From NCBI RefSeq assembly GCF_036511935.1, contig NZ_AP028878.1, positions 3,348,001-3,412,000 on the forward strand: a stretch of 64,000 nt of DNA, read 5' to 3'. The position numbers were made by a program, and so were the translations under genes. Source of the DNA: Marinobacter nanhaiticus D15-8W. GTDB taxonomy: Bacteria > Pseudomonadota > Gammaproteobacteria > Pseudomonadales > Oleiphilaceae. Below are positions 53,331 to 62,291 of this stretch, piece by piece. The first letter of the stretch is position 1. Each line of letters begins with the position of its first letter. Below the pieces are notes generated by a model that saw only the letters and a list, made by a program, of their open reading frames with translations, was not told where the DNA came from and ran no database searches.

Positions 53331-54917
53331 TTACTTCATGCCGGCATTGATCAGTGCCCGCTCATTGTTGAGCCCTTTGAACAGGCCGTAGCACATGACC
53401 AGCAGGACGAAGGTGAACGGCAGGCCAACACTAACCGCGCCTGCCTGGAGGGCCTTCAAGGCATCGGCCCCGCCACCGAAGATCAGTGCGGCGGCGATAG
53501 CACCTTCCATAACGGCCCAGAACACCCGCTGCTGGGTCGGAGCATCAAGCTTGCCGCCGGCGGTGATGCTATCGATCACCAATGAACCGGAATCGGACGA
53601 GGTTACGAAGAAGACCAGTACCAGGACAATACCGATGAATGAAATAACGGCAGTCAGCGGAATATATTCAAACATCTGGAACATTGCGAGGGATACGTCA
53701 GTGAGACCATCGCTCGCCAGCGCACCAACGCCACCCTGAATTTGCTCCAGCGCGGAGCCACCGAAAGCACTCATCCAGACCACGGTGATCACCGTCGGAA
53801 CAATCAGCACGGCCGTAATGAACTCTCGAACGGTACGCCCCTTGGATACACGTGCGATAAACATCCCTACGAACGGAGACCAGGAAATCCACCAAGCCCA
53901 ATAGAACACGGTCCAGCCATGGAACCAGGTCTCATCCTCCCGGCCGAAGGGATTACTTAGCGGAATAATGTTCGCTACATAGGACGACGCAGTAGTCCAC
54001 ATCGCCTGAAACACGCCGACAGTATGGCCGGCAAAAATGACGAACAGCAGCAGCGCCGCCGCAAGAAACATGTTGATGTTACTCAGGACTCGCACGCCAC
54101 CCTCGAGACCTCGGACAACCGAGACCAACGCCACACAGGTCACGCCAACGATGATGGCAATCTGCGTAGCTGTGCCGCCATCGATACCAAACAGGTAATT
54201 AAGGCCGGCAGCGGCCTGCTGGGCGCCCAGGCCCAATGATGTTGCCAGGCCAAAAATCGTCGCCAACACGGCAAGAATGTCAATGACGTCCCCGATCCAG
54301 CCCCAGACCCGGTCACCAAAAATCGGGAAGAAGGCGGAACGAAGCGTCAATGGCATACCCTTGTTGAACGCAAAGAATGACAGGGAAAGTGCGACGATGG
54401 CATAGATCGCCCAGGGGTGGAGCCCCCAGTGATACATGGTGGCGCCCAGCGCAAGATTGGCACCCTCTGGGGTATTCGGCTCCACGCCCAACGGAGTGCC
54501 GTACCAATCAGTGTAATAGGCCACTGGCTCAGCGACGCCCCAGAACATCAACCCGATACCCATACCCGCTGCAAACAGCATGGCGAACCAGGAGAGCGTG
54601 GAGAACTCCGGCACAGCATCCTTACCGCCAATCCTGATCTTGCCCACCGGCATGAAAATCAAGGCGAGACAGAAGATCACAAAAATGTTGCCACTGATCA
54701 GGAAGAGCCAGTCGAAATGGGCAATGGCGCCGTTCTTCGCGCCACTAAGCAACGAATTGGATACTTCCGGGAAAATCAGCGTGCCCACGACGAAAAAGAT
54801 AATCAGGGCGGCAGTGATGAAGAATACCGACTTATGCAGGTCGAGCCCCAGGGGCGTGATGTTATCCTGCCCCGCTTGGTAGTCGGTGGAGTACTCGTCT
54901 TTTAGACTTTCGCTCAC
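53331..54917 (-). CDS. BCCT family transporter (betaine/choline/carnitine type)
   Basis: A 528-residue, 12-helix sodium-coupled transporter. The family signature is in the segment FYWAWWISWSPFVGMFIARV, with the aromatic box residues (WAWWISW) that hold trimethylammonium groups; GLMFWGVAEPVAYYTDWYG is another BCCT hallmark. Uptake of glycine betaine, choline or related osmolytes fits a halotolerant organism. It is monocistronic, convergent with the ATP-grasp operon. The exact substrate and ion coupling cannot be read here. Confidence 0.92.
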   Translation of the reverse strand: MSESLKDEYSTDYQAGQDNITPLGLDLHKSVFFITAALIIFFVVGTLIFPEVSNSLLSGAKNGAIAHFDWLFLISGNIFVIFCLALIFMPVGKIRIGGKDAVPEFSTLSWFAMLFAAGMGIGLMFWGVAEPVAYYTDWYGTPLGVEPNTPEGANLALGATMYHWGLHPWAIYAIVALSLSFFAFNKGMPLTLRSAFFPIFGDRVWGWIGDVIDILAVLATIFGLATSLGLGAQQAAAGLNYLFGIDGGTATQIAIIVGVTCVALVSVVRGLEGGVRVLSNINMFLAAALLLFVIFAGHTVGVFQAMWTTASSYVANIIPLSNPFGREDETWFHGWTVFYWAWWISWSPFVGMFIARVSKGRTVREFITAVLIVPTVITVVWMSAFGGSALEQIQGGVGALASDGLTDVSLAMFQMFEYIPLTAVISFIGIVLVLVFFVTSSDSGSLVIDSITAGGKLDAPTQQRVFWAVMEGAIAAALIFGGGADALKALQAGAVSVGLPFTFVLLVMCYGLFKGLNNERALINAGMK

Positions 54918-55301
54918 ATCAAGTCTCCTCGAACGAATTGAGGGCCCGGGGGCGGGCCGAGATTACAACCAGTTAAGTTTATTTATTTGAGCTCGAAATA
55001 TCAAAGCGCTTGTATGAATTGACGTGCTGATTCTTCTTGTGTTCCAAGCGAACAGCACGATGACCCATGATGCTCAGAGGCTCTGATAAAACCTCACTTA
55101 CGCCTGTCAATGTTGAGATATTTTCTTTGAAACGTCACAACACGAAGGCTCTCACGCACCAGGATAGTGCCGTCACAGGGCCTAGGCATTTTACTTACAG
55201 CTCTAAAGGAGGGCGCAGACTAAGGAAAGCCCCCGCAAGAATCAACCATCCGTCGCAAGTAACTGCAGTCAAAGGCATGATTCTGATAAACTGAAAGGAC
55301 T
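54918..55301. other. Intergenic region between BCCT gene and TPP riboswitch
   Basis: About 384 bp, AT-richer than average, holding the BCCT promoter and the promoter of the thiamine operon; TGATAAACT at about 55282 could be its -10 box. An ORF at 55067-55294 has no recognisable features and is not accepted as a gene. Confidence 0.4.
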
Positions 55302-55384
55302 CTCAACGGGGTGTCTGCGTTTGTCCGCAGGCTGAGATCAGACCCGCGGAACCTGATCCGGATCATGCCGGCGCAGGGATTGAG
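55302..55384 (+). promoter_or_regulatory. Thiamine pyrophosphate (THI-box) riboswitch
   Basis: Contains the conserved THI-box parts: CTGAGATCAGACCCG, GAACCTGATC and ATGCCGGCGCAGGGA. P1 can form from CTCAA (55302-55306) and TTGAG (55380-55384). Downstream, CCCCGTTG (55409-55416) is an exact complement of CAACGGGG (55304-55311), overlapping the 5' strand of P1, so it can serve as the competing strand of the expression platform. It precedes thiBPQ and should repress them when TPP is abundant. Confidence 0.95.
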
Positions 55385-55452
55385 TATCTCAAGGCCTCCC
55401 TGGCCCCGCCCCGTTGTCCCTGGCCGGTTTCCGGATACTCATCCAGCTTTAG

Positions 55453-56508
55453 GTGACAACTTTGGTAAACATTCTGGTTAAGACGCTGTTACCAACGACG
55501 GCGGCAAGATCCCTATCGCTCCTACTCCTTTCGTTCTTATTCATAGCGGCAGGGCGCCATGCCGTAGCCGCACCAACATTGACCATTTACACGTACCCTT
55601 CCTTTGTCTCCGAATGGGGCCCAGGGCCAGCCATCAAGACATCCTTCGAGGCGCGGTGCGACTGTACGCTCGAGTTCATCGCCCTGGACAGCAGCGTCGC
55701 GATACTCCACCGGCTCAGACTTGAAGGCGAATCGACCCGGGCTGACCTGGTTCTGGGCCTGGACGCCAACATCATGGCGGAGGCCCGCAAGACCGGCCTC
55801 CTGGCTCCCCACGGGATTGATACGTCAGCGCTTGAGTTACCGATCAATTGGCAGGACGATATCTTCGTGCCCTACGACTGGGGTTACTTCGCTTTCGTCT
55901 ACGATACCGAGCAACTGACTAATCCTCCCTCTAGTCTGGAGGCACTGATCGACGCTCCGGACGACCTCAAGATCATCCTGCAGGATCCCCGCACGAGCAC
56001 GCCGGGTCTGGGATTCCTGCTGTGGATGCGCCATGTCTATGGCGACCAGGCACCGGAGAAATGGCAGGCCCTGCAGGACAACATCCTGACCGTGAGCAAG
56101 GGCTGGAGCGACGCCTATTTCTCATTGTTCATGAATGGCGAAGCGCCGATGGTGCTGTCCTACAGTACATCGCCGGCCTACCACATGGCGGTGGACAATA
56201 CCGATCGCTACCAGGCCGTCGCCTTCGAGGAAGGTCACTATCTGCAGGTAGAAGTCGCGGCCCTCGTCCGCACCAGCCAGCAGCCGGCATTGGCACGGCA
56301 GTTCCTCGAATTCATGCTCACGCCGGCCTTCCAGCAGGAAATCCCACTGAAGAATGTCATGTACCCGGCCATCGACCTTGGCCAACAGGTGCCGGACGTA
56401 TTTGATCGTCTGATCGATCCGCCGGAAACACTCTATTTCCAGCCCGAAACCGTGGCTGACCATCGCAAACAGTGGATTGACGAGTGGCTCAACGCGACTA
56501 CGCGCTGA
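55453..56508 (+). CDS. thiB: Thiamine/TPP ABC transporter substrate-binding protein
   Basis: A 351-residue periplasmic binding protein. Signal peptide SLSLLLLSFLFIAAGRHAVAA precedes TLTIYTYPSFVSEWGPGPAI, the standard ThiB opening; ADLVLGLDANIMAEARKTGL and PYDWGYFAFVYD are further ThiB features. The GTG at 55453 is the longest start; a TTG at 55462 lies 5 bases after AGGTGA and could be used instead. It is controlled by the TPP riboswitch. The next gene begins within it. Confidence 0.95.
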   Translation: MTTLVNILVKTLLPTTAARSLSLLLLSFLFIAAGRHAVAAPTLTIYTYPSFVSEWGPGPAIKTSFEARCDCTLEFIALDSSVAILHRLRLEGESTRADLVLGLDANIMAEARKTGLLAPHGIDTSALELPINWQDDIFVPYDWGYFAFVYDTEQLTNPPSSLEALIDAPDDLKIILQDPRTSTPGLGFLLWMRHVYGDQAPEKWQALQDNILTVSKGWSDAYFSLFMNGEAPMVLSYSTSPAYHMAVDNTDRYQAVAFEEGHYLQVEVAALVRTSQQPALARQFLEFMLTPAFQQEIPLKNVMYPAIDLGQQVPDVFDRLIDPPETLYFQPETVADHRKQWIDEWLNATTR

Positions 56509-58160
56509 TCGCTCCTCCCCTGGCGCATCCAGCCTGGCGTCGTTGGCCCGGACGTATCATCGCGCTCGTATTGATGATCATCGTAGCCGCAGGCTTTGGC
56601 GGGTTGCTGACGGAGTGGCAATGGCAAGCCGTACCTGCGTTGTGGCAGAGCGCCTATTTGCGCCAGGTGATCTGGTTCAGCATTTATCAGGCGGCAGTAT
56701 CCACGGCCCTGAGTCTGACACTTGCCATCCCGGTGGCACGCGCGCTGCACCGACAGTCGCGATTTCGTGGCCGCGGCCTGCTACTACGACTGACAGAGCT
56801 GAGTCTGGTTCTGCCCACCATCGTCGCGGTATTCGGACTGGTCGCCGTCTACGGTCGCTCCGGCTGGTTCAATGCGTTGCTCGAAACGCTGGGGTTGCCG
56901 GCTAGCTGGAATCTCTATGGCCTCCAGGGCATCCTGCTTGCGCATGTGTTCTTCAATGCGCCGCTCGCCGCCCGCATCATGCTGCAAAGCATGGAGCGTA
57001 TCCCCGCCAACCAGTGGCGCCTTGCCGCCCAGTTGGGCCTTGGCAGCAGTGCTATCTGGAGAGCCCTGGAGTGGCCCGCGCTGCGCCGACTCCTGCCGGG
57101 CCTGGCGGCGTTCGTCTTCACCTTGTGCTTTACCAGCTTCGCCATCGTCATGACCCTGGGCGGTGGACCAAAATCCACGACTGTCGAAGTCGCTATCTAC
57201 CAAGCCCTGCGCTACGAATTCGACTTCAGTCAGGCGGCCGTACTTGCGGTTGTCCAACTGCTGATCTGCGGTTCGCTTTGGGCGCTGGCGTCCCGCCAGG
57301 CCTCTGCCGGTAGCCTCATGCCAGGCGGTACTGTCAGCTCCGATCAATGGCCCCGTCGTGATGCAATGCCGGCTCACAGGCGGGATCGGCTTCTACTGCT
57401 GGTGTTTACCGTCTTTCTTCTGCTTCCGCTGGTAGCGGTTGCCGTCCGTGGCTTTCCCGGCCTCTATGGCGAACTCACCCATACGCGTCTCTGGACAAGC
57501 CTCGGGCGAAGCCTGATAGTCGCCGTGACCGCCGCGAGTCTGAGTATCGGTTTTGGTCTCGCTATCCTCGGCGCCAGCCAGAGCGATACCCGGTCTGGGC
57601 GGAAGTGGCAGTCGGGGTTCATCGAGGCTAGCGGTCACCTGACGCTGGTGGTTCCGGCACTGGTGCTCGGAACTGGACTGTTCGTCCTCCTGCGCCCCCA
57701 ATTGGGCAACGTCAGTCAGGGTCTCGCACTGGTGACGCTGATCAACGCGCTGATGGCCCTGCCCTTCGTGATCCAGGTATTGCGGGGCCCGTTCAAAGCA
57801 TTCGACCCGCGCTCACTTCGCCTGGCCGACCAGTTCAATGTGCGCGGCTGGTACCGTTTCCGACTACTCTTGCTGCCGTTACTCAAGCGTCCTTTGCTAC
57901 TGGGCTTTGCCTATGCGGCCGGACTTTCACTCGGGGATTTCAGCGTCATTGCGCTGTTCGGCAGTCCCAGTTCGCCCACCCTTCCCTTACTGCTATACCA
58001 GCAACTGTCGGCCTACCAGCTCGATGATGCTGCAGGAACTGCCCTGGTAATGCTTGTCCTGCTGTTCGGGATTTTCTTTGTCCTGCACCGGCTTGGCGAT
58101 GGCCGTTCCCGTTACCGCCAAGAGACGCCGGTCCCCGTGAGGAAGCAAGCCCATGCTTGA
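56484..58160 (+). CDS. thiP: Thiamine/TPP ABC transporter permease
   Basis: A 558-residue permease with about 12 hydrophobic helices in two homologous halves, each with an EAA-like loop for docking the ATPase: NQWRLAAQLGLGSSAIWRAL in the first and LRLADQFNVRGWYRFRLLLL in the second. This two-in-one layout is typical of ThiP. It starts at GTG 56484 inside thiB (25-bp overlap) and overlaps thiQ by 8 bp. Confidence 0.94.
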   Translation: MAQRDYALIAPPLAHPAWRRWPGRIIALVLMIIVAAGFGGLLTEWQWQAVPALWQSAYLRQVIWFSIYQAAVSTALSLTLAIPVARALHRQSRFRGRGLLLRLTELSLVLPTIVAVFGLVAVYGRSGWFNALLETLGLPASWNLYGLQGILLAHVFFNAPLAARIMLQSMERIPANQWRLAAQLGLGSSAIWRALEWPALRRLLPGLAAFVFTLCFTSFAIVMTLGGGPKSTTVEVAIYQALRYEFDFSQAAVLAVVQLLICGSLWALASRQASAGSLMPGGTVSSDQWPRRDAMPAHRRDRLLLLVFTVFLLLPLVAVAVRGFPGLYGELTHTRLWTSLGRSLIVAVTAASLSIGFGLAILGASQSDTRSGRKWQSGFIEASGHLTLVVPALVLGTGLFVLLRPQLGNVSQGLALVTLINALMALPFVIQVLRGPFKAFDPRSLRLADQFNVRGWYRFRLLLLPLLKRPLLLGFAYAAGLSLGDFSVIALFGSPSSPTLPLLLYQQLSAYQLDDAAGTALVMLVLLFGIFFVLHRLGDGRSRYRQETPVPVRKQAHA

Positions 58161-58790
58161 TGTCAGCCAGCTACGTTTTCGCTATCCGGATGCCTCTCAT
58201 TCGATTAACGCCCGGCGGGGATTCGATTTCAGCTTCCGTCTCGGACGTGGCGAGTGCCTGGGCGTCACAGGTCCCAGCGGCTGTGGCAAGAGCACGCTGC
58301 TCAGCCTCCTGGCCGGCTTTCTGACGCCGGAGTCTGGACGCGTGCAGTGGCAGGGCGAGGATCTGTTGCAGCGTCCGCCTTGGGAGCGTCCAATGACCTC
58401 GGTATTCCAGGAACACAACCTGTTCGATCACCTCACCGTGCATGACAACCTGGCACTCGGCCTGCACCCGGGTATGAAGCTATCGAAGTCAAGCAGGAAG
58501 AAGATCCCGCATATCCTGCATGAGGTCGGCCTGGAAGGTATGGAGAAGCGTTACCCCACCGAACTTTCCGGGGGCAACGGCAACGGGTGGCCGTTGCTCG
58601 CGCGCTGCTGCGACGCACGCCGCTGCTGCTGCTGGACGAACCCTTCACCGGATTGGATACCGAAACCCGTAAGGGGCTGCAGGACCTTTTACTCGACCAG
58701 AAGGCGAGCGGAGCCACGATGTTGCTGGTCAGTCATGACCCAGGCGACGTCCGGATCCTGGCGGATCGTACCCTTGAATTGACAGCCTGA
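58153..58790 (+). pseudogene. thiQ: ThiQ ATPase with a -1 frameshift in the ABC signature
   Basis: The ATPase of the thiamine importer. Reading frame 1 (58153 to about 58574) has Walker A GPSGCGKST and the Q-loop; the other frame resumes at MAVARALLRRTPLLLLDEP with Walker B and SHDPGD. Between them the family sequence LSGGQRQRVAVARAL is broken: five G residues at 58570-58574 where six are needed. Adding one G restores a continuous 212-residue ThiQ. It is either a sequencing error, a recent mutation or, less likely, slippage. Everything else is intact, and the downstream frame is uninterrupted. Confidence 0.9.
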
Positions 58791-58825
58791 ACCTCTGAAG
58801 GCCCTATCCTGCTCACCCGCGCGGG

Positions 58826-60844
58826 TCACTCGCCCGGATCGGCCTGAAGGTCCGCCGCCGGCAGCCGATCCGCCCCCCAACTGCGATAGATGCGGTCCGT
58901 CACCCGCTGCAACTCGTCCGGCTTAACATCCGCCAATACCCCATGTTCGAGCGGATCGAAGTGGAAGATATACAGGCGCGAGGCGAAGGCTTCGAACGGC
59001 AGGGACGATTCGCCATTCAGCTCATCGTGGCCGGACGTACTCACCACGATGTCGTCGCCCCAGTTTTGGCCGCTGTCGTTGTTGGGATTGAAGAAGTAAA
59101 CCCGCATCACTTCCTGCGGGTCCAGCGCAACGCGGAGAATAGTGATGGCGTGCCATCCGATGAAGCGCGCGGCGCTGTCGGTCACCGCAATACCTGCGGG
59201 CTGCGGATGGATCACCGGTTGGTTGCCGTTATACAGGGGATGGTAGCTGGCGTAGAAGTGACGCAGGAAGTTTTCCAGGTCGTGCAGACGACCGGTTTCC
59301 ACATCCACATTGATACTGAAACCGCGACCACACCACCAGCCGTGGAACTCCGGGTTGATCCAACGGTGCGGATCCCCTTCCCGACTGTGACACAAGCGTC
59401 CCATCTCGCCGTAAATCCGATCCAGATGGGGCACCAGGATCAGCGAGACCGCATCCAGATCGAGGTGCAGTTCCTTGGCAACGCCGCCCTGGCTTTCCAG
59501 CGAGGATACGGCCTTGCCTTCGAAATGCATGATGATCTCATCATCCCGCGCCGCCCAGACCACCAGTTGCAGCAGATAGTCCGGATCACTATAGGCCCAC
59601 ATGGACATGGCCCGTGCAGATTGGCAGGTCGGATTGTTGCCCTGCCCAACACCCAGTGGGTGGCCCAGCATGCAGACCACACCCTCCAGCAGCAACGAAC
59701 GGGACGAGACCGCTGATCCGAATACCAGTTGCAGACGCTCGCGGGTGTTGCGGGACAAGGGTAGCGACACCTGGCGCCATAGGGCGGGAGCCACCGCCGG
59801 CTGGTAAAGCAAGCCGCGCTCGAGCATCAGCGTCAGTCCATAGACGGACTGCGCGGTTTCCGGCTGCACCATGGCATCGATAAGGGCGTGGACCAGATCC
59901 CGATAGCACAGATAGCAGTCCCGCCCCGTGCTTGAAAGGCCCAGGGCCTCGATGAGCAAGGAGTTTTCATTTTCCCTCAGGAAACGGATCAGCTCCGTGT
60001 GATAGGCGGATACCAATCCCGTGTCGTGCATGGCCCGCGCACAGCCCAGGCTCTCGTTCTGCAGGCTACGGGTATCCATGGTCGACAGACGCTGCCGGTA
60101 GATGTCCAGACCGGGATCCTCCTGACAGGCCTGGGTCGGCCCGAACAGGCTGCTGATCAGCCGGGACGCGCCCTGACCGCTACCACCGAGGTCGATCTCA
60201 GGATCGCTGGTGCAGATGGCGATCTGAGTGATCATCCGCTTCACCGACGCCGTCTGGATGGGGCGCTGGTTGAGGATACGCCAGATCTCAGCAATCAACT
60301 GATCGATGACATGCTCGTAGCCGATGCGATCAGCCACGTGCCTGACCAGCGCCTGGGTGAGCTGCGACAACCGGCCCTGCTGCTCGCGCTCGGCCTCACC
60401 CCCCATACCGAACAGCAGCCCCAGATTCATGGCCAGGACCTGGGTCAGGTAATGGTGGGCCTGCTCGGCGGAAATCAGTGAATGGGGATAATCGCCCATC
60501 GCGACTGCGAGTAACCTCAACTCGCTAAGCGCCTCCAGCACCACCGTGTCGGCCAGACTGCTCTTGAGGGAATAGGTGGTCAATGAAGGGATCAGGATCT
60601 GCGGGTGAGCCCAGTCCGAGCCTTCGAACACACCGGCCTCCTCCAACCGGCGAGCGCGTGCCTCGATGGCTGCACAGCCGCCAGGTTGAAGCATGATGCG
60701 CCGGGCAAGGTCGAATACCAGCGAAACCTTACCTGGCTTGGCAAAGCCCTTGGCCTGTTCCAACTGCCCTGTGGCATCATCCAGCTTGGTAAGCAACCCC
60801 TCCAGCTTTCCCGGAGCTGCTCCCACGATCTCTGTATTATCCAC
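58826..60844 (-). CDS. Large protein of unknown function with a papain-like Cys-His-Asn arrangement
   Basis: A 672-residue protein that I cannot assign to a named family. Residues 1-370 are mostly helical. Then QGNNPTCQSARAMSMWA places Gln401 six residues before Cys407, the exact spacing of oxyanion Gln and catalytic Cys in papain; GWHAITILRV gives His565, and YFFNPNNDSGQNWGDD gives Asn586 with a following NWG, like papain NSWG. This is consistent with an active cysteine peptidase or transglutaminase fold. There is no signal peptide. It lies 33 bp downstream of an ATP-grasp gene on the same strand, so the two probably act on the same peptide or protein. Confidence 0.6.
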   Translation of the reverse strand: MDNTEIVGAAPGKLEGLLTKLDDATGQLEQAKGFAKPGKVSLVFDLARRIMLQPGGCAAIEARARRLEEAGVFEGSDWAHPQILIPSLTTYSLKSSLADTVVLEALSELRLLAVAMGDYPHSLISAEQAHHYLTQVLAMNLGLLFGMGGEAEREQQGRLSQLTQALVRHVADRIGYEHVIDQLIAEIWRILNQRPIQTASVKRMITQIAICTSDPEIDLGGSGQGASRLISSLFGPTQACQEDPGLDIYRQRLSTMDTRSLQNESLGCARAMHDTGLVSAYHTELIRFLRENENSLLIEALGLSSTGRDCYLCYRDLVHALIDAMVQPETAQSVYGLTLMLERGLLYQPAVAPALWRQVSLPLSRNTRERLQLVFGSAVSSRSLLLEGVVCMLGHPLGVGQGNNPTCQSARAMSMWAYSDPDYLLQLVVWAARDDEIIMHFEGKAVSSLESQGGVAKELHLDLDAVSLILVPHLDRIYGEMGRLCHSREGDPHRWINPEFHGWWCGRGFSINVDVETGRLHDLENFLRHFYASYHPLYNGNQPVIHPQPAGIAVTDSAARFIGWHAITILRVALDPQEVMRVYFFNPNNDSGQNWGDDIVVSTSGHDELNGESSLPFEAFASRLYIFHFDPLEHGVLADVKPDELQRVTDRIYRSWGADRLPAADLQADPGE

Positions 60845-60877
60845 CCGGAATCCTCGCTATCGTCGATAGCTGCCAGA

Positions 60878-62119
60878 CTACACGTAAAAGTCGAGCTCTT
60901 CCTGATGTTTTAGCAGATCCCGCAAGCGATGCGGGTCGTCACCCTTGAAGTACAGCAGCCCCCAGTGTGTGCCGAAAGCCGTCCGCTTGGTGACGGTATC
61001 CTGCAATGGTGGCGCCAGGTCGTTCGACTCGTAGTACTCGTGGTCTTCCGTCTCTTCCGGAATCTCCAACCGACTGACAACACGCCGACGCGGATAGACC
61101 CCAAAGCAGCCTGCGTAACACTTGGCGTCGACCACTTCCTTGGGGAAGAAGCTGGTGATCTCCTCTTCCGTTGTCTTGGGATCAAAAGCCAGGACCATCG
61201 CCTGATAAGCATTGAACCCGTAGACCCGCTCCAGAAGTTCGAAGACCTTAAAGCCTGGCGGTCTGTATGCCACTTCACCAAAGTACATTTCGCCATCGGC
61301 GGTGACAAAGTATTCCGGATGCACGAAACCGAAATCGATATCGAAGGTCTTGATCAGTTTCTCGATCTGCTGCGTGATCTGGGGCCGGTATTTCTCCAAC
61401 TCAGGCGACGCCGGCACGAAGACCGAATACCCCAGGGTCACGTACTCCGAGATATTCAGGAAACGGATCTTGCCGTCGTGTATCCACGCCTCCACCGCGA
61501 ATTCCCAGCCGTCCAGGTGGGACTCCATGAGCACCGGAAACTCTTCGTCCGGGATCGTATCCACCTCATCCGGCGTACGGATCACTCGATGACCGAGACA
61601 ACCCGCCTTGTCGAAGGCCTTGAGGTGGATAGGATCGTTCGGGTCACCGTCCAATTTCAGAAGCGTCTGGTTAACCCGCTTGAGGAAGCGGATAACATCT
61701 TCCTTGTCGTGAGCCTCCTCGAATATCCCCACGCGGATGCCCCCTAATTGCGCCCGGCGCTTCATCAATGCTTTATCGCGCAACAACATGGCCTGGCCGA
61801 ACAGACGCGGCTTATCCATGAGAACGGCATTGATGGCGCCTGCCCACTCGACGGTTTCCTCGAACAACGGAATCGCCACATCGACGCCCTTGTCCTTCAA
61901 GGTCTGGGCGATCTCCATGGAGCGGTCGTTAAGCCGTTCGAAGTTCCAGGGCAGATAGGGAATGTCATGTTCTTCACAATAACTCTCGGCCCAGTCAGGC
62001 GCGACGACGACATAGCGGCGGTCGAACTTGTCGAGCGCTTCAACTGCATTGAGACTCCAACCGAGAAGAGCAATATAACCCTTGTTTGGGTCGTAAGAGG
62101 TATTGGTATCAGATGACAT
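60878..62119 (-). CDS. ATP-grasp domain protein, putative amide ligase
   Basis: A 413-residue ATP-grasp protein of no named subfamily. The N-terminus (YIALLGWSLNAVEALDKF) is a Rossmann-like pre-ATP-grasp fold; FPVLMESHLDGWEFAVEAWI and ISEYVTLGYSVFVP lie in the core, and MYFGEVAYRPPG corresponds to the E-x-N-x-R-xG metal and phosphate motif. It resembles carbamoyl-phosphate/biotin carboxylase-like and peptide ligases; which amine and acid are joined is unknown. It heads a two-gene unit with the papain-like gene. Confidence 0.8.
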   Translation of the reverse strand: MSSDTNTSYDPNKGYIALLGWSLNAVEALDKFDRRYVVVAPDWAESYCEEHDIPYLPWNFERLNDRSMEIAQTLKDKGVDVAIPLFEETVEWAGAINAVLMDKPRLFGQAMLLRDKALMKRRAQLGGIRVGIFEEAHDKEDVIRFLKRVNQTLLKLDGDPNDPIHLKAFDKAGCLGHRVIRTPDEVDTIPDEEFPVLMESHLDGWEFAVEAWIHDGKIRFLNISEYVTLGYSVFVPASPELEKYRPQITQQIEKLIKTFDIDFGFVHPEYFVTADGEMYFGEVAYRPPGFKVFELLERVYGFNAYQAMVLAFDPKTTEEEITSFFPKEVVDAKCYAGCFGVYPRRRVVSRLEIPEETEDHEYYESNDLAPPLQDTVTKRTAFGTHWGLLYFKGDDPHRLRDLLKHQEELDFYV

Positions 62120-62232
62120 CGAACGTCCTCCTTTTGGACATCGGTGTCTTTTACCCTACACGAATCAAAAATGGATAAGAAACAAACAGGTTAATGGTTC
62201 GCCGGGCTGGCAAGTGAGGAACAGGAGGAAAA

Positions 62233-62268
62233 GCCCGTAATCCCATTGAGTTACAGAAAATTACGGGC
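62233..62268 (-). terminator. Terminator of the gtsD transcript
   Basis: Stem GCCCGTAAT (62233-62241) / ATTACGGGC (62260-62268) with an 18-base loop; on the minus strand it is followed by TTTTCC. It lies 25 bp past gtsD. Confidence 0.75.
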
Positions 62269-62291
62269 CGAAAATTACAATTACAAATTTA

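Noticed and set aside
55067..55294. 75-codon frame before the TPP riboswitch
   Set aside because: No motif, no ribosome site, and it lies in the promoter region of the thiamine operon.
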